This document shows, in pieces, positions 1 through 6,992 of a stretch of DNA of 17,707 nt (the stretch's first letter is position 1; the number at the start of each line of letters is the position of its first letter). The notes under the pieces are model-generated. The model was given only the letters and a program-made list of their open reading frames with translations, did not search any database and was not told the origin of the DNA. The stretch lies in assembly GCA_002493945.1 (NCBI GenBank), contig DLAL01000075.1, forward strand, positions 1-17,707, given 5' to 3'. This DNA is from Porphyromonadaceae bacterium UBA7048. GTDB lineage: Bacteria; Bacteroidota; Bacteroidia; Bacteroidales; Muribaculaceae. Position numbers and translations under genes: made by a program.

Positions 1-23
1 TATCAACAATTTCCGGATCAATT

Positions 24-3000
24 ATGAAAAAGTATCTGTTCTCCGGTGTCCTCTTCCTGATGGCCCTGCTGACGGCGTTGCCGGCGTCGGCCTTCAAGGT
101 CACCTTCGCGTGGGAGACTCCGGGATCGGTGAAGCTCCGCATCGGCTCAATGACGGCCGATCTCGTCGAGCTGGCACCTGATCAGACCTCCTTCACCTAC
201 GACAGCGACAACTACACCAACGTATTCAGCATCTATGCCTTCCCTGCCGAGGGCTATATCCTCAAGCCTACGGTGAACCACAAAGGAGCGGCTCTGCGTC
301 CCTCGTCAAACCCTACCTACGGACAGTACTACTCCATCTCTGTGAGCGAGTATGCCTTCGAGGGCTACGACAATCCCACCATACAGCTTGTCTCTGACAA
401 ACTCGAGCGCAATGCCAGGCTCACTGTGAACATCACCGGCCATCCCGAGTACTTCACGGCCGCTTTCTCGGACCTCAACTATCAGGTGAACCTCGGGGCA
501 GGCGCCAATACCGTCATGTTCGACCCCACGGTGGACGTTAACTTCCTCATCAAGCTCGACGGCCCCGACAAGTTAGAGTCCATCAAGCTCAACGGCACCG
601 ACGTGGCACGTAACCAGTACTACGCGCAGTACGACCTGAAGGACCTCAAGGACGGCGACGTCCTCGACATCGTCACGGGCGAAATCAAGTATGCCACTCT
701 CACGTTCGACCTCTCCGAAGGTCTCGAAGGCTGCATCCGCAACATCCGCGACTGGTCGGCCTCCAAGTTCTACTACGACGAGGGCGAGCCCCTTCAGATC
801 ATCGACGGCCACGACATCCAGATCAACTTCTCGGACGAATACGACTATACGGCATTCGAAATCAACGGTGCCGACGTCACCGACAAATTCACCGGCACCG
901 CTCTCCGCTTCACCCTCGACGGCAACACCACCCTCAAGGTGACCGGCGCCGCCAAGGTCTACGACGAGGTAGAGTACACCGCTTATATAATGAATGCCGA
1001 CGGCGTGCAGCTCTCCAGCGGCCAGTACGGCGCAGCCAACGTCACCCTCGGCGAAGGTGCTCCCGCTGACACGCAGCTTCCCTCGTGGATGGATGCCTCA
1101 GCCACACGCAAGTACACGGTCAAGGCCACCGAGGACCGCCCCTACGTATACATCGCTCCTAAGGACGGATGGTTCATCGCCAACGTCACCAACTCGGCCA
1201 CCGACGCTTCGGCTCTGATCAGCATGGTCGACCAGGAGTCGCCCGTGTTCTTCGTCAAGGCTCAGAAGCTTGAGAACACCGCACGCATGATCGTCAACAT
1301 CAACAGTGACAACACCGCATACCTCAGCTCCGCTTCCGTGGCCCAGTCCAACTGGGACAACCCCGGCTCGCGCTTCCAGGTAAGCAAGGGCGAGAACACC
1401 GTACAGTTCAACCCTGACTATCACTCGCCCTTCCAGCTCCGCGTCATCGGCGCCGGGGAGGATGCCGTGTCGGCTTACATCGACGGCCTGGCCATCACGG
1501 CCGACGATAACGGCCTCTTCGCGTTCACTCCCTACGCATCCGAATCGCTCACCGACCCCGTTTACAGCACCGTCGACCTCTACGACGGCACCACGCCCCG
1601 TACGTCGAACGTAGCCGTCACCTGCGGTGATGGCATCGACGCTCAGGTACTCTGCGGCACCGGCCGCACGGCAGGCACCAAGGCCCAGAAAGTGCTCCGC
1701 GGCACTGTCATCACCATCGTTCCCTCGGCATCCGCTGCTGTCACCCTCGACGGCGAGCCTCTCGAGGCCGACGCTGAAGGCAACTACGTGTTCACCGCTT
1801 CGGGCAGCCGTCATGACGTCACCGTCGAAGGCAAGGCTCCCGAGAAGAACCTTGTCGAAGCCACTCTCGACCCCGCCGCAGGCACAGTGCGCTCGCTCTC
1901 GTCCATAGGCATCATCATGCCCGTGGCAAGCGAGGAGCAGATGTTCGAGGTCGACATGGAGAAGGCCATGCAGGCCGCTGTCGTGGGCGCCGACGGCACA
2001 CGCTACGCCATCGAGAGCATGGGCGAGACCTCGCCCGTCTACGGTGACGGCTGGGCTGTCACGGCATGGAAGTTCGAATTCATCTTCGCCGCTGCCACCG
2101 AGGCCGGCGAGTACACCCTCGAAATCCCTGAAGGAACATTCTTCGAAGCCGTGTGGGACGACGCCGCCGAGGGCATGGTTCCCGCAGCCGGCGGTGCCGT
2201 GAACGCTGCCGTCAAGGCCGTGTACACCGTCGACCCCAATGCGAAGACTCCCGTCGACAACTACGTGCTCTCGCCTGCCGAAGGCGCCGTACGCTCCCTG
2301 AAGTACATCTACATCGGATTCCCCGAAATCTCGCTGATGCAGGGCTACACCATGCGGTTTCAGGAGGAAGGCATGTCGCTCACTGACGGCACCACCACCT
2401 ACGCTGCCGTGATTATGCGCGACGACGAGTTCTCGGACTACACCCGCTTCGCCATCATCCCCTGCGACGCCGACTACATGGAAGTGGAGATCACCGAAGG
2501 CGACTGGACCCTTGACATCCCCGAAGGCTACTTCTCGTGGCAGGCGTTCTCGTCATCGGCCATCACAGCTTCGTGGAACGTAAGCGCCGACAATCCTCTC
2601 TATCCCATCTCGCCTGTTCCCGGCTCCGTGACAGGCAACCTCTCGCGCTTCACCATCACTTTCCCCGATGCCGCCTCTGTAGAGTACAACGACGAGATGG
2701 CCATCAGCCTCACGGGTCCCGACTTCTCGGCCCAGACCACTTTCGTTTCGCGCGACAAGGGTGCGAATATCTATGACATCATGTTCTCCGCACAGCCTTC
2801 GGCCGACGGCGAATATGTCCTCACCATCCCCGCAGGAGCCTTCATCCTCGACGGCGAGACTCCCAGCGAGGCCGTGACCGCCAAGTACACTTACCGTCAG
2901 CCCTGGGTTCTCGACCCGACTCCCGGCACCACCCACGAGCAGATCAACGAAGTCACCATCTCTTTCCCCTACGCAGAGAAGGTTGAGTTCATCGGCGACG

Positions 3001-4040
3001 AGTACTCGTTCCTCTTCAGCGTGGGCATGAGCTACGGCGTCATGAACACCACATGCACCGAGGTGGCCGGCGCCGAGCACCCGACCTTCCGCATCGCCAT
3101 CGCCGGAGAGGCATCCCAGCAGCCTCTCGGTACGCTGACCTTCCGCGCATATCCCGGCGCCTTCAGCGTCGACGGTGTCGAGACATCCGATATCGTAGCT
3201 TCCTACACCATCGCACGCGAAGTGTCGACAGACTATGAGCCTTCGCCCTCACGCGAATCCGTCGTTTACTCAGACGAAGGCATCTATCTGGCGTTCATCT
3301 TCGACGAATCGGCACGCATCATGAACAACGGCCCCATCCCGTCGCAGGTGAAGCTCACCATCGGCGAGACCACTCTCACCTACGGCCGTGATAATGACTA
3401 CGAGGTTGTATGCGAGAACAACTTCCTCATGGTGAACATCTACAACACCCGGGGACTGAAGGAAGGCAAGCTCACCTTCACCGCCGACGAAGGCGCCTTC
3501 CTCCTCGGCCGCACGCCCGTTCCCGCTATCGAACACAGCTGGAATCTCCTGCCTCCGCGCGAATTCGTTCCCGTCATCACTCCGACGACTGACGCTGTGG
3601 CCGCAGACCTCTCCGTCATCACCATCAGCTTCCCCGATGCCACCTCCGCCGTCATCGAGCAGGCTCAGCAGGCTTCGCTCGCAGGTGCCGGATACATCTA
3701 CTATCAGACCGCACGCATCGAGGCTGTCGAGGGTGCCGAGCATCCCACCTTCAACCTCATCTTCGAGCCCGCTCCCGTTGATGCAGGCAAGTACACGCTC
3801 CGCATCCATCACGGTGCATTCCTGTTCGACGATGCTTACGAGTCATCCGACATCGAGGCCGTATTCGACTTCGACAAGAACTCCGGCATAGCACTGCCCG
3901 GCATCGACACCACAGGCGGTATCACCGTAGTCACCATCGACGGCCGCGTCATCCTCCTCAATGCGCCTGTTGAAGAAGCCGCTTCGCTCAGCCCCGGCCT
4001 CTACATCATCAACGGTGTGAAAGTCCTCGTCAAGAAGTGA
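24..4040 (+). CDS. Large secreted repeat protein with C-terminal sorting-like motif, function unknown
   Basis: A 1338-residue protein starting at an ATG in an A/T-rich leader. It opens with a signal peptide (KKYLFSGVLFLMALLTALPASA, cleavage near residue 23). No enzymatic motif is visible. The N-terminal half looks like a tandem duplication of about 290 residues: LERNARLTVNI at about residue 127 recurs as LENTARMIVNI at about 416, each followed by a similar FDP/FNP module. Residues about 611-1284 form six diverged units of 101-135 residues, each beginning with a P-x-x-G-x-V-like turn and an I-x-I-x-FP strand and ending with Y-x-L-x-IP-x-GxF, suggesting Ig-like beta-sandwiches. The C terminus (GLYIINGVKVLVKK) resembles the type A sorting domain of type IX secretion cargo, so cell-surface display or release is inferred. 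It is followed by its own terminator and a secreted protease gene. It may be an adhesin or substrate-binding protein; the function is not established. Confidence 0.85.
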   Translation: MKKYLFSGVLFLMALLTALPASAFKVTFAWETPGSVKLRIGSMTADLVELAPDQTSFTYDSDNYTNVFSIYAFPAEGYILKPTVNHKGAALRPSSNPTYGQYYSISVSEYAFEGYDNPTIQLVSDKLERNARLTVNITGHPEYFTAAFSDLNYQVNLGAGANTVMFDPTVDVNFLIKLDGPDKLESIKLNGTDVARNQYYAQYDLKDLKDGDVLDIVTGEIKYATLTFDLSEGLEGCIRNIRDWSASKFYYDEGEPLQIIDGHDIQINFSDEYDYTAFEINGADVTDKFTGTALRFTLDGNTTLKVTGAAKVYDEVEYTAYIMNADGVQLSSGQYGAANVTLGEGAPADTQLPSWMDASATRKYTVKATEDRPYVYIAPKDGWFIANVTNSATDASALISMVDQESPVFFVKAQKLENTARMIVNINSDNTAYLSSASVAQSNWDNPGSRFQVSKGENTVQFNPDYHSPFQLRVIGAGEDAVSAYIDGLAITADDNGLFAFTPYASESLTDPVYSTVDLYDGTTPRTSNVAVTCGDGIDAQVLCGTGRTAGTKAQKVLRGTVITIVPSASAAVTLDGEPLEADAEGNYVFTASGSRHDVTVEGKAPEKNLVEATLDPAAGTVRSLSSIGIIMPVASEEQMFEVDMEKAMQAAVVGADGTRYAIESMGETSPVYGDGWAVTAWKFEFIFAAATEAGEYTLEIPEGTFFEAVWDDAAEGMVPAAGGAVNAAVKAVYTVDPNAKTPVDNYVLSPAEGAVRSLKYIYIGFPEISLMQGYTMRFQEEGMSLTDGTTTYAAVIMRDDEFSDYTRFAIIPCDADYMEVEITEGDWTLDIPEGYFSWQAFSSSAITASWNVSADNPLYPISPVPGSVTGNLSRFTITFPDAASVEYNDEMAISLTGPDFSAQTTFVSRDKGANIYDIMFSAQPSADGEYVLTIPAGAFILDGETPSEAVTAKYTYRQPWVLDPTPGTTHEQINEVTISFPYAEKVEFIGDEYSFLFSVGMSYGVMNTTCTEVAGAEHPTFRIAIAGEASQQPLGTLTFRAYPGAFSVDGVETSDIVASYTIAREVSTDYEPSPSRESVVYSDEGIYLAFIFDESARIMNNGPIPSQVKLTIGETTLTYGRDNDYEVVCENNFLMVNIYNTRGLKEGKLTFTADEGAFLLGRTPVPAIEHSWNLLPPREFVPVITPTTDAVAADLSVITISFPDATSAVIEQAQQASLAGAGYIYYQTARIEAVEGAEHPTFNLIFEPAPVDAGKYTLRIHHGAFLFDDAYESSDIEAVFDFDKNSGIALPGIDTTGGITVVTIDGRVILLNAPVEEAASLSPGLYIINGVKVLVKK
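1854..3872 (+). repeat. Six diverged tandem beta-sandwich-like coding repeats
   Basis: Within the large secreted protein, six units start at about nt 1854, 2259, 2598, 2901, 3231 and 3561 (residues 611, 746, 859, 960, 1070, 1180). Shared landmarks per unit are an opening proline/glycine turn (DPAAGTV, SPAEGAV, SPVPGSV, DPTPGTT), then a strand such as FTITFPDA or VTISFPYA, and a closing strand such as EYTLEIPEGTF or EYVLTIPAGAF. Identity between units is low at both DNA and protein level, so the array is old rather than a recent slippage product. Unit 5 is the most divergent. Boundaries were placed by eye. Confidence 0.65.
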
Positions 4041-4070
4041 CTGATACTTTGATTATCATTTAATCCTACC

Positions 4071-4120
4071 GGCCCGGACATCCCGATACTCGGGGTGCCC
4101 GGGCCTTATAACTTTTTTTT
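4071..4120 (+). terminator. Intrinsic terminator after the repeat protein gene
   Basis: Arms 4071-4086 (GGCCCGGACATCCCGA) and 4090-4105 (TCGGGGTGCCCGGGCC) pair over 16 positions with one G-T wobble and one A-C mismatch around a 3-base loop, and eight T residues follow at 4113-4120. It lies 30 bases after the stop of the preceding gene. The T tract ends only 16 bases before the start codon of the next gene, so the element also occupies that gene's upstream region. Confidence 0.85.
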
Positions 4121-4136
4121 GGGTTTTTACAATAAA

Positions 4137-6713
4137 ATGGAAATGAGAAAACACCTTCTGTCTGCTATCGGTCTGCTCGGCGTCACAGCCGTGGCCGTGG
4201 CAGCCCCCATCACTCCCGAAGAGGCTCTTGGCCGTCTCGGCTCGACCCGTCACAAGGTCGCCGCTCAGTCACAGCCCAGGCTCGCGCACACGGCCCGCAC
4301 ATCGGCCGGCACCCCGACGGTGTACGTGTTCAACCTCGCCGCACACGACGGCGGCTTCATGGTTCTCAGTGCCGACGACAGCGCATATCCTCTGCTGGGC
4401 TACACCGATTCAGGCACATTCGACTCCTCAGAGATGGCTCCCGGCCTCAGCTACTGGCTTGAGGAATACAGCCGTCAGATAGAGTACGCCGCCGCCAACG
4501 GTGCAGCTCCCGTCAGCGCAGAGTCGCTCCGTCTGGCCGCATCGCGCGAAGGCCGTCAGGCAGTCGAACCTATGATCAGGACTTCGTGGGACCAGGGTGC
4601 TCCCTACAACAGCCAGTGCCCCCTCCAGGGCGCCGCGCCCACATACACCGGCTGCGTGGCCACGTCGATGGCCCAGGTGATGAACTACTGGCAGTACCCC
4701 GAAGTGGGTCAGGGCTCGGTCACTTATACAGCCGCGACTCTCCAGAAACGTCTCAGTCTCGACTTCTCCAAGCAGGCCTTCGACTGGGAGAATATGGCCG
4801 ACGTCTACATCCCCGGCCGCTATACTCAGGCTCAGGCCGACGCCGTAGCCTATCTGATGAAAGCCTGCGGTTATGCCGCACGCATGGACTACTCCTCTTC
4901 CTCATCCGGAGCGCTGGCCATGAACATCAGCCGCGCCATGGTGAACAACTTCAAGTACGACCCCTCATGCTTCTACACTCTCCGCTGGTATCACTCGGCC
5001 ACCGAGTGGGAGCAGCTCATATATGACAGCCTGGCTGCCGGATGCCCCGTCCTCGTAGGCGGTGCCTCTGCCACCGGCGGCGGCCACTCCTTCATCTGCG
5101 ACGGCTACGAAGGCGACGGCTACTTCCACTTCAACTGGGGATGGACCGGCATGTCGAACGGCTACTTCCTCCTCGACGCCCTCAACCCCGACGCGCTCGG
5201 CTCTGGCGGCGGCACGGGCGGCGGCTACAACTTCACTCAGGACGCCCTTCTCAATCTCCGTCCCGCCACCGGCGAACCCGTGGAGGAGAAGCCCCTCGCC
5301 CTGACCCAGCTCGGCGCGCTCAAGGGCGCCGTGTCGGGTTCGGAACTCACGCTCACACTCGAGGATATGTCGCCCAACATGTGCATGTGGGTCAACTACA
5401 ATCCCTCGACCATCACCTTCACCCTCGGTGCCGAGGTACTCGCTCCCGGAGCTGACGCATCGACAGCGAAGTACGGTACAGTATACTCGCGCTCGCTGCG
5501 TCTGCAGGGAGGCGAAGGCTACTATTCGGCACGACTCGCCACGGTCCTCGACCTTGACGCCCTCGACCTTGCCGACGGCACCTACGAGGTGCGCATCGCC
5601 ACACACGACAGCGAGGCTCCCGAAGGCGAATGGGTGCGCACCCTCTGCCGCTACGGATTCTCTGACTATATCACCGTCACCAAGAGCAAGGGTACTTACA
5701 CTGTGGTGAACGTCGACACTCCCCGTCTGGTCATCAAGGACGCCAAGTTCATCGGCGACCTCTACTACAACTGCCCGGCAGAAGTCGAGGTGACCGTCGA
5801 GAACTCCTCCGACATCGAGCTTTCGGGCGGTGTCGCTCCCGTCCTCTATGTAGGCAACTCCATGCGCTACCAGGGTGAGAGCATCATGGTCACCGTGCCC
5901 GCACACTCGACCGTGACACGCCGCTGGACCACCAACCTCTACGACACCAACGCCGTATACGCTCCCTCGTCGCCGCAGGAGTGCATGTACACCTTCTACA
6001 ACGAGGACATCTACTACGTCTACAGCGAGGACGTATGGAGCTCCGTGACCATGAACCCCACTCCGGCGCAGCCCACCGTATCGGCTCCGGCCCGTGCCAA
6101 GGTTCTTGACGCTTCGTTCTCCACCAAGCGCAATCTCAGCTACACCACCCACGTGTACACCATCACCAATCCCCTTGCCATCAACATCGTGGGCACGCTC
6201 AAGCTCGATGCCGGATGGTTCGGCTATCCCACATGGGCCGGCCTGGGCGTAGTCGAGGGCAGCCAGCTTGCCGTCGTAGCCCAGGGCGAGAGCACCATCA
6301 GCCTCAAGGAAGTCGGCGCGCAGTCGGAGTTCACCGTCACACTCCAGTATGCCGACATGGAGCCTGACAAGGACTATGAGGTTGTCGTAGGCTATATCTA
6401 CAACAACACCATCACTCCTGTCTACACCGCCGGTGCAGGCTCCGGTCCCGTGCAGCTGCGCCTCGACCTCTCGGGCGTGGAAGACGTGGCCGTATCGGCC
6501 GACGCCCTCACCATCAGCTGGGACAAGGCCTCGGGTACAGCAGTGGCCGCTTCGCCGGCCGCGATAGTGTCGGTTGAGGCATACGACGTGGCCGGAAGCC
6601 TCATCGGCGCATCGGCATCGGACACCCTCGTGCTCGGTGAAGGACAGGGCATGGCCGTCATCACCGCACGCGACGCCGACGGACGCACGGCGACCGTCAA
6701 GGTGATGCGCTAA
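4137..6713 (+). CDS. Secreted C10 family (streptopain-like) cysteine protease with Spi propeptide
   Basis: An 858-residue papain-fold endopeptidase (MEROPS C10). The ATG at 4137 is preferred, with 4143 as an equal alternative: it yields a signal peptide (MRKHLLSAIGLLGVTAVAVAA). An upstream in-frame GTG at 4095 falls inside a terminator stem and would spoil that signal. Residues about 23-125 match the Spi/I69 inhibitory prodomain (PEEALGRL, YVFNLAAHDGGFMVLSADD). The catalytic domain shows WDQGAPYN, the nucleophile in GCVATSMAQVMNYW (Cys173), the catalytic histidine in GGGHSFICDGY (His317), and the conserved FHFNWGWTG. The Cys-His spacing is close to that of SpeB. About 450 further residues look like beta-sandwich domains, and the last about 45 (YDVAGSLIGAS...VITARDADGRTATVKVMR) resemble a type IX type A sorting domain. 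Known family members cleave host or environmental proteins outside the cell and mature by propeptide removal. Its place next to a SusCD/metalloprotease unit suggests protein degradation for uptake. Confidence 0.93.
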   Translation: MEMRKHLLSAIGLLGVTAVAVAAPITPEEALGRLGSTRHKVAAQSQPRLAHTARTSAGTPTVYVFNLAAHDGGFMVLSADDSAYPLLGYTDSGTFDSSEMAPGLSYWLEEYSRQIEYAAANGAAPVSAESLRLAASREGRQAVEPMIRTSWDQGAPYNSQCPLQGAAPTYTGCVATSMAQVMNYWQYPEVGQGSVTYTAATLQKRLSLDFSKQAFDWENMADVYIPGRYTQAQADAVAYLMKACGYAARMDYSSSSSGALAMNISRAMVNNFKYDPSCFYTLRWYHSATEWEQLIYDSLAAGCPVLVGGASATGGGHSFICDGYEGDGYFHFNWGWTGMSNGYFLLDALNPDALGSGGGTGGGYNFTQDALLNLRPATGEPVEEKPLALTQLGALKGAVSGSELTLTLEDMSPNMCMWVNYNPSTITFTLGAEVLAPGADASTAKYGTVYSRSLRLQGGEGYYSARLATVLDLDALDLADGTYEVRIATHDSEAPEGEWVRTLCRYGFSDYITVTKSKGTYTVVNVDTPRLVIKDAKFIGDLYYNCPAEVEVTVENSSDIELSGGVAPVLYVGNSMRYQGESIMVTVPAHSTVTRRWTTNLYDTNAVYAPSSPQECMYTFYNEDIYYVYSEDVWSSVTMNPTPAQPTVSAPARAKVLDASFSTKRNLSYTTHVYTITNPLAINIVGTLKLDAGWFGYPTWAGLGVVEGSQLAVVAQGESTISLKEVGAQSEFTVTLQYADMEPDKDYEVVVGYIYNNTITPVYTAGAGSGPVQLRLDLSGVEDVAVSADALTISWDKASGTAVAASPAAIVSVEAYDVAGSLIGASASDTLVLGEGQGMAVITARDADGRTATVKVMR

Positions 6714-6764
6714 GCGACGCGATACACACTCTTCTCCTACATTCATCACATTTTTCGTTATCCC

Positions 6765-6799
6765 CGGCGGGGCGGCACAGGCCGTCCCGCCGCTTTTTT
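6765..6799 (+). terminator. Intrinsic terminator after the C10 protease gene
   Basis: Arms 6765-6776 and 6781-6792 form a 12-bp G/C-rich stem with one G-T wobble and a 4-base loop (ACAG), followed by C and six T at 6794-6799. It begins 51 bases after the protease stop and separates this gene from the transcription unit that follows. Confidence 0.88.
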
Positions 6800-6868
6800 C
6801 TAAACTGCAACAAAATGTTCAGTTGTCACAAAAAAACTTTAATTCACGGATTCTTTGCTGCAAATTTC

Positions 6869-6898
6869 GTACATTTGTACACCAAAAAGATACAAATG
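6869..6898 (+). promoter_or_regulatory. Interleaved dyads over the promoter and start region
   Basis: GTACATTTGTAC (6869-6880) is a near-perfect palindrome with arms GTACA/TGTAC. The overlapping segment CATTTGTA (6872-6879) is also the inverse of TACAAATG (6891-6898), with an 11-base spacer. Both dyads cover the -7 element and the expected start site, where a repressor or activator could bind. No regulator gene is present to pair with it, so an operator role is only a suggestion. Confidence 0.3.
6870..6877 (+). promoter_or_regulatory. Bacteroidetes -7 promoter element (TAnnTTTG)
   Basis: TACATTTG is an exact match to the Bacteroidetes -7 consensus TAnnTTTG, sitting between the terminator of the previous gene and the metalloprotease gene. 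Transcription would start near 6883, giving a leader of about 110 bases. No good -33 TTTG lies at the usual spacing of about 19-21 bases; the nearest TTTG (6854-6857) is only 12 bases away. The promoter may therefore be weak or activator-dependent. Confidence 0.55.
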
Positions 6899-6902
6899 CC
6901 CG

Positions 6903-6924
6903 GCACCTGCGGCGACGCAGGTGC
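6903..6924 (+). other. GNRA-capped hairpin in the leader of the metalloprotease-SusCD unit
   Basis: GCACCTGCG (6903-6911) pairs perfectly with CGCAGGTGC (6916-6924) around the tetraloop GCGA, a GNRA type. No T run follows, so it is not a terminator. It lies about 20 bases downstream of the inferred transcription start and 68 bases before the start codon. Such a stable cap could protect the 5' end of the mRNA, stall polymerase or receive a regulator. The pairing is directly visible; the role is inferred. Confidence 0.55.
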
Positions 6925-6992
6925 ATCGTTGCTAACATAAAGCACAGCCTATTAGCACCTTAGGGCACTCGAAACTATCATATTCGTAACTA

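Noticed and set aside
8..15. AATTTCCG shared between the start of the window and 14527-14534 upstream of the propeller-like gene
   Set aside because: An 8-base match with diverging flanks is expected by chance; not enough to claim a shared operator.
4095..4136. Upstream GTG start extending the C10 protease by 14 residues
   Set aside because: It falls inside the terminator stem and T tract and would place 14 extra residues before an otherwise standard signal peptide.
4965..6749. 594-codon open frame on the minus strand opposite the C10 protease gene
   Set aside because: The plus strand has complete protease motifs. The antisense frame is an effect of the C/G-rich third positions and gives a low-complexity product with no recognisable domain.
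6854..6857. TTTG as the -33 partner of the TACATTTG element
   Set aside because: Only 12 bases separate them, against the usual 19-21, so it is not credible as the -33 element.
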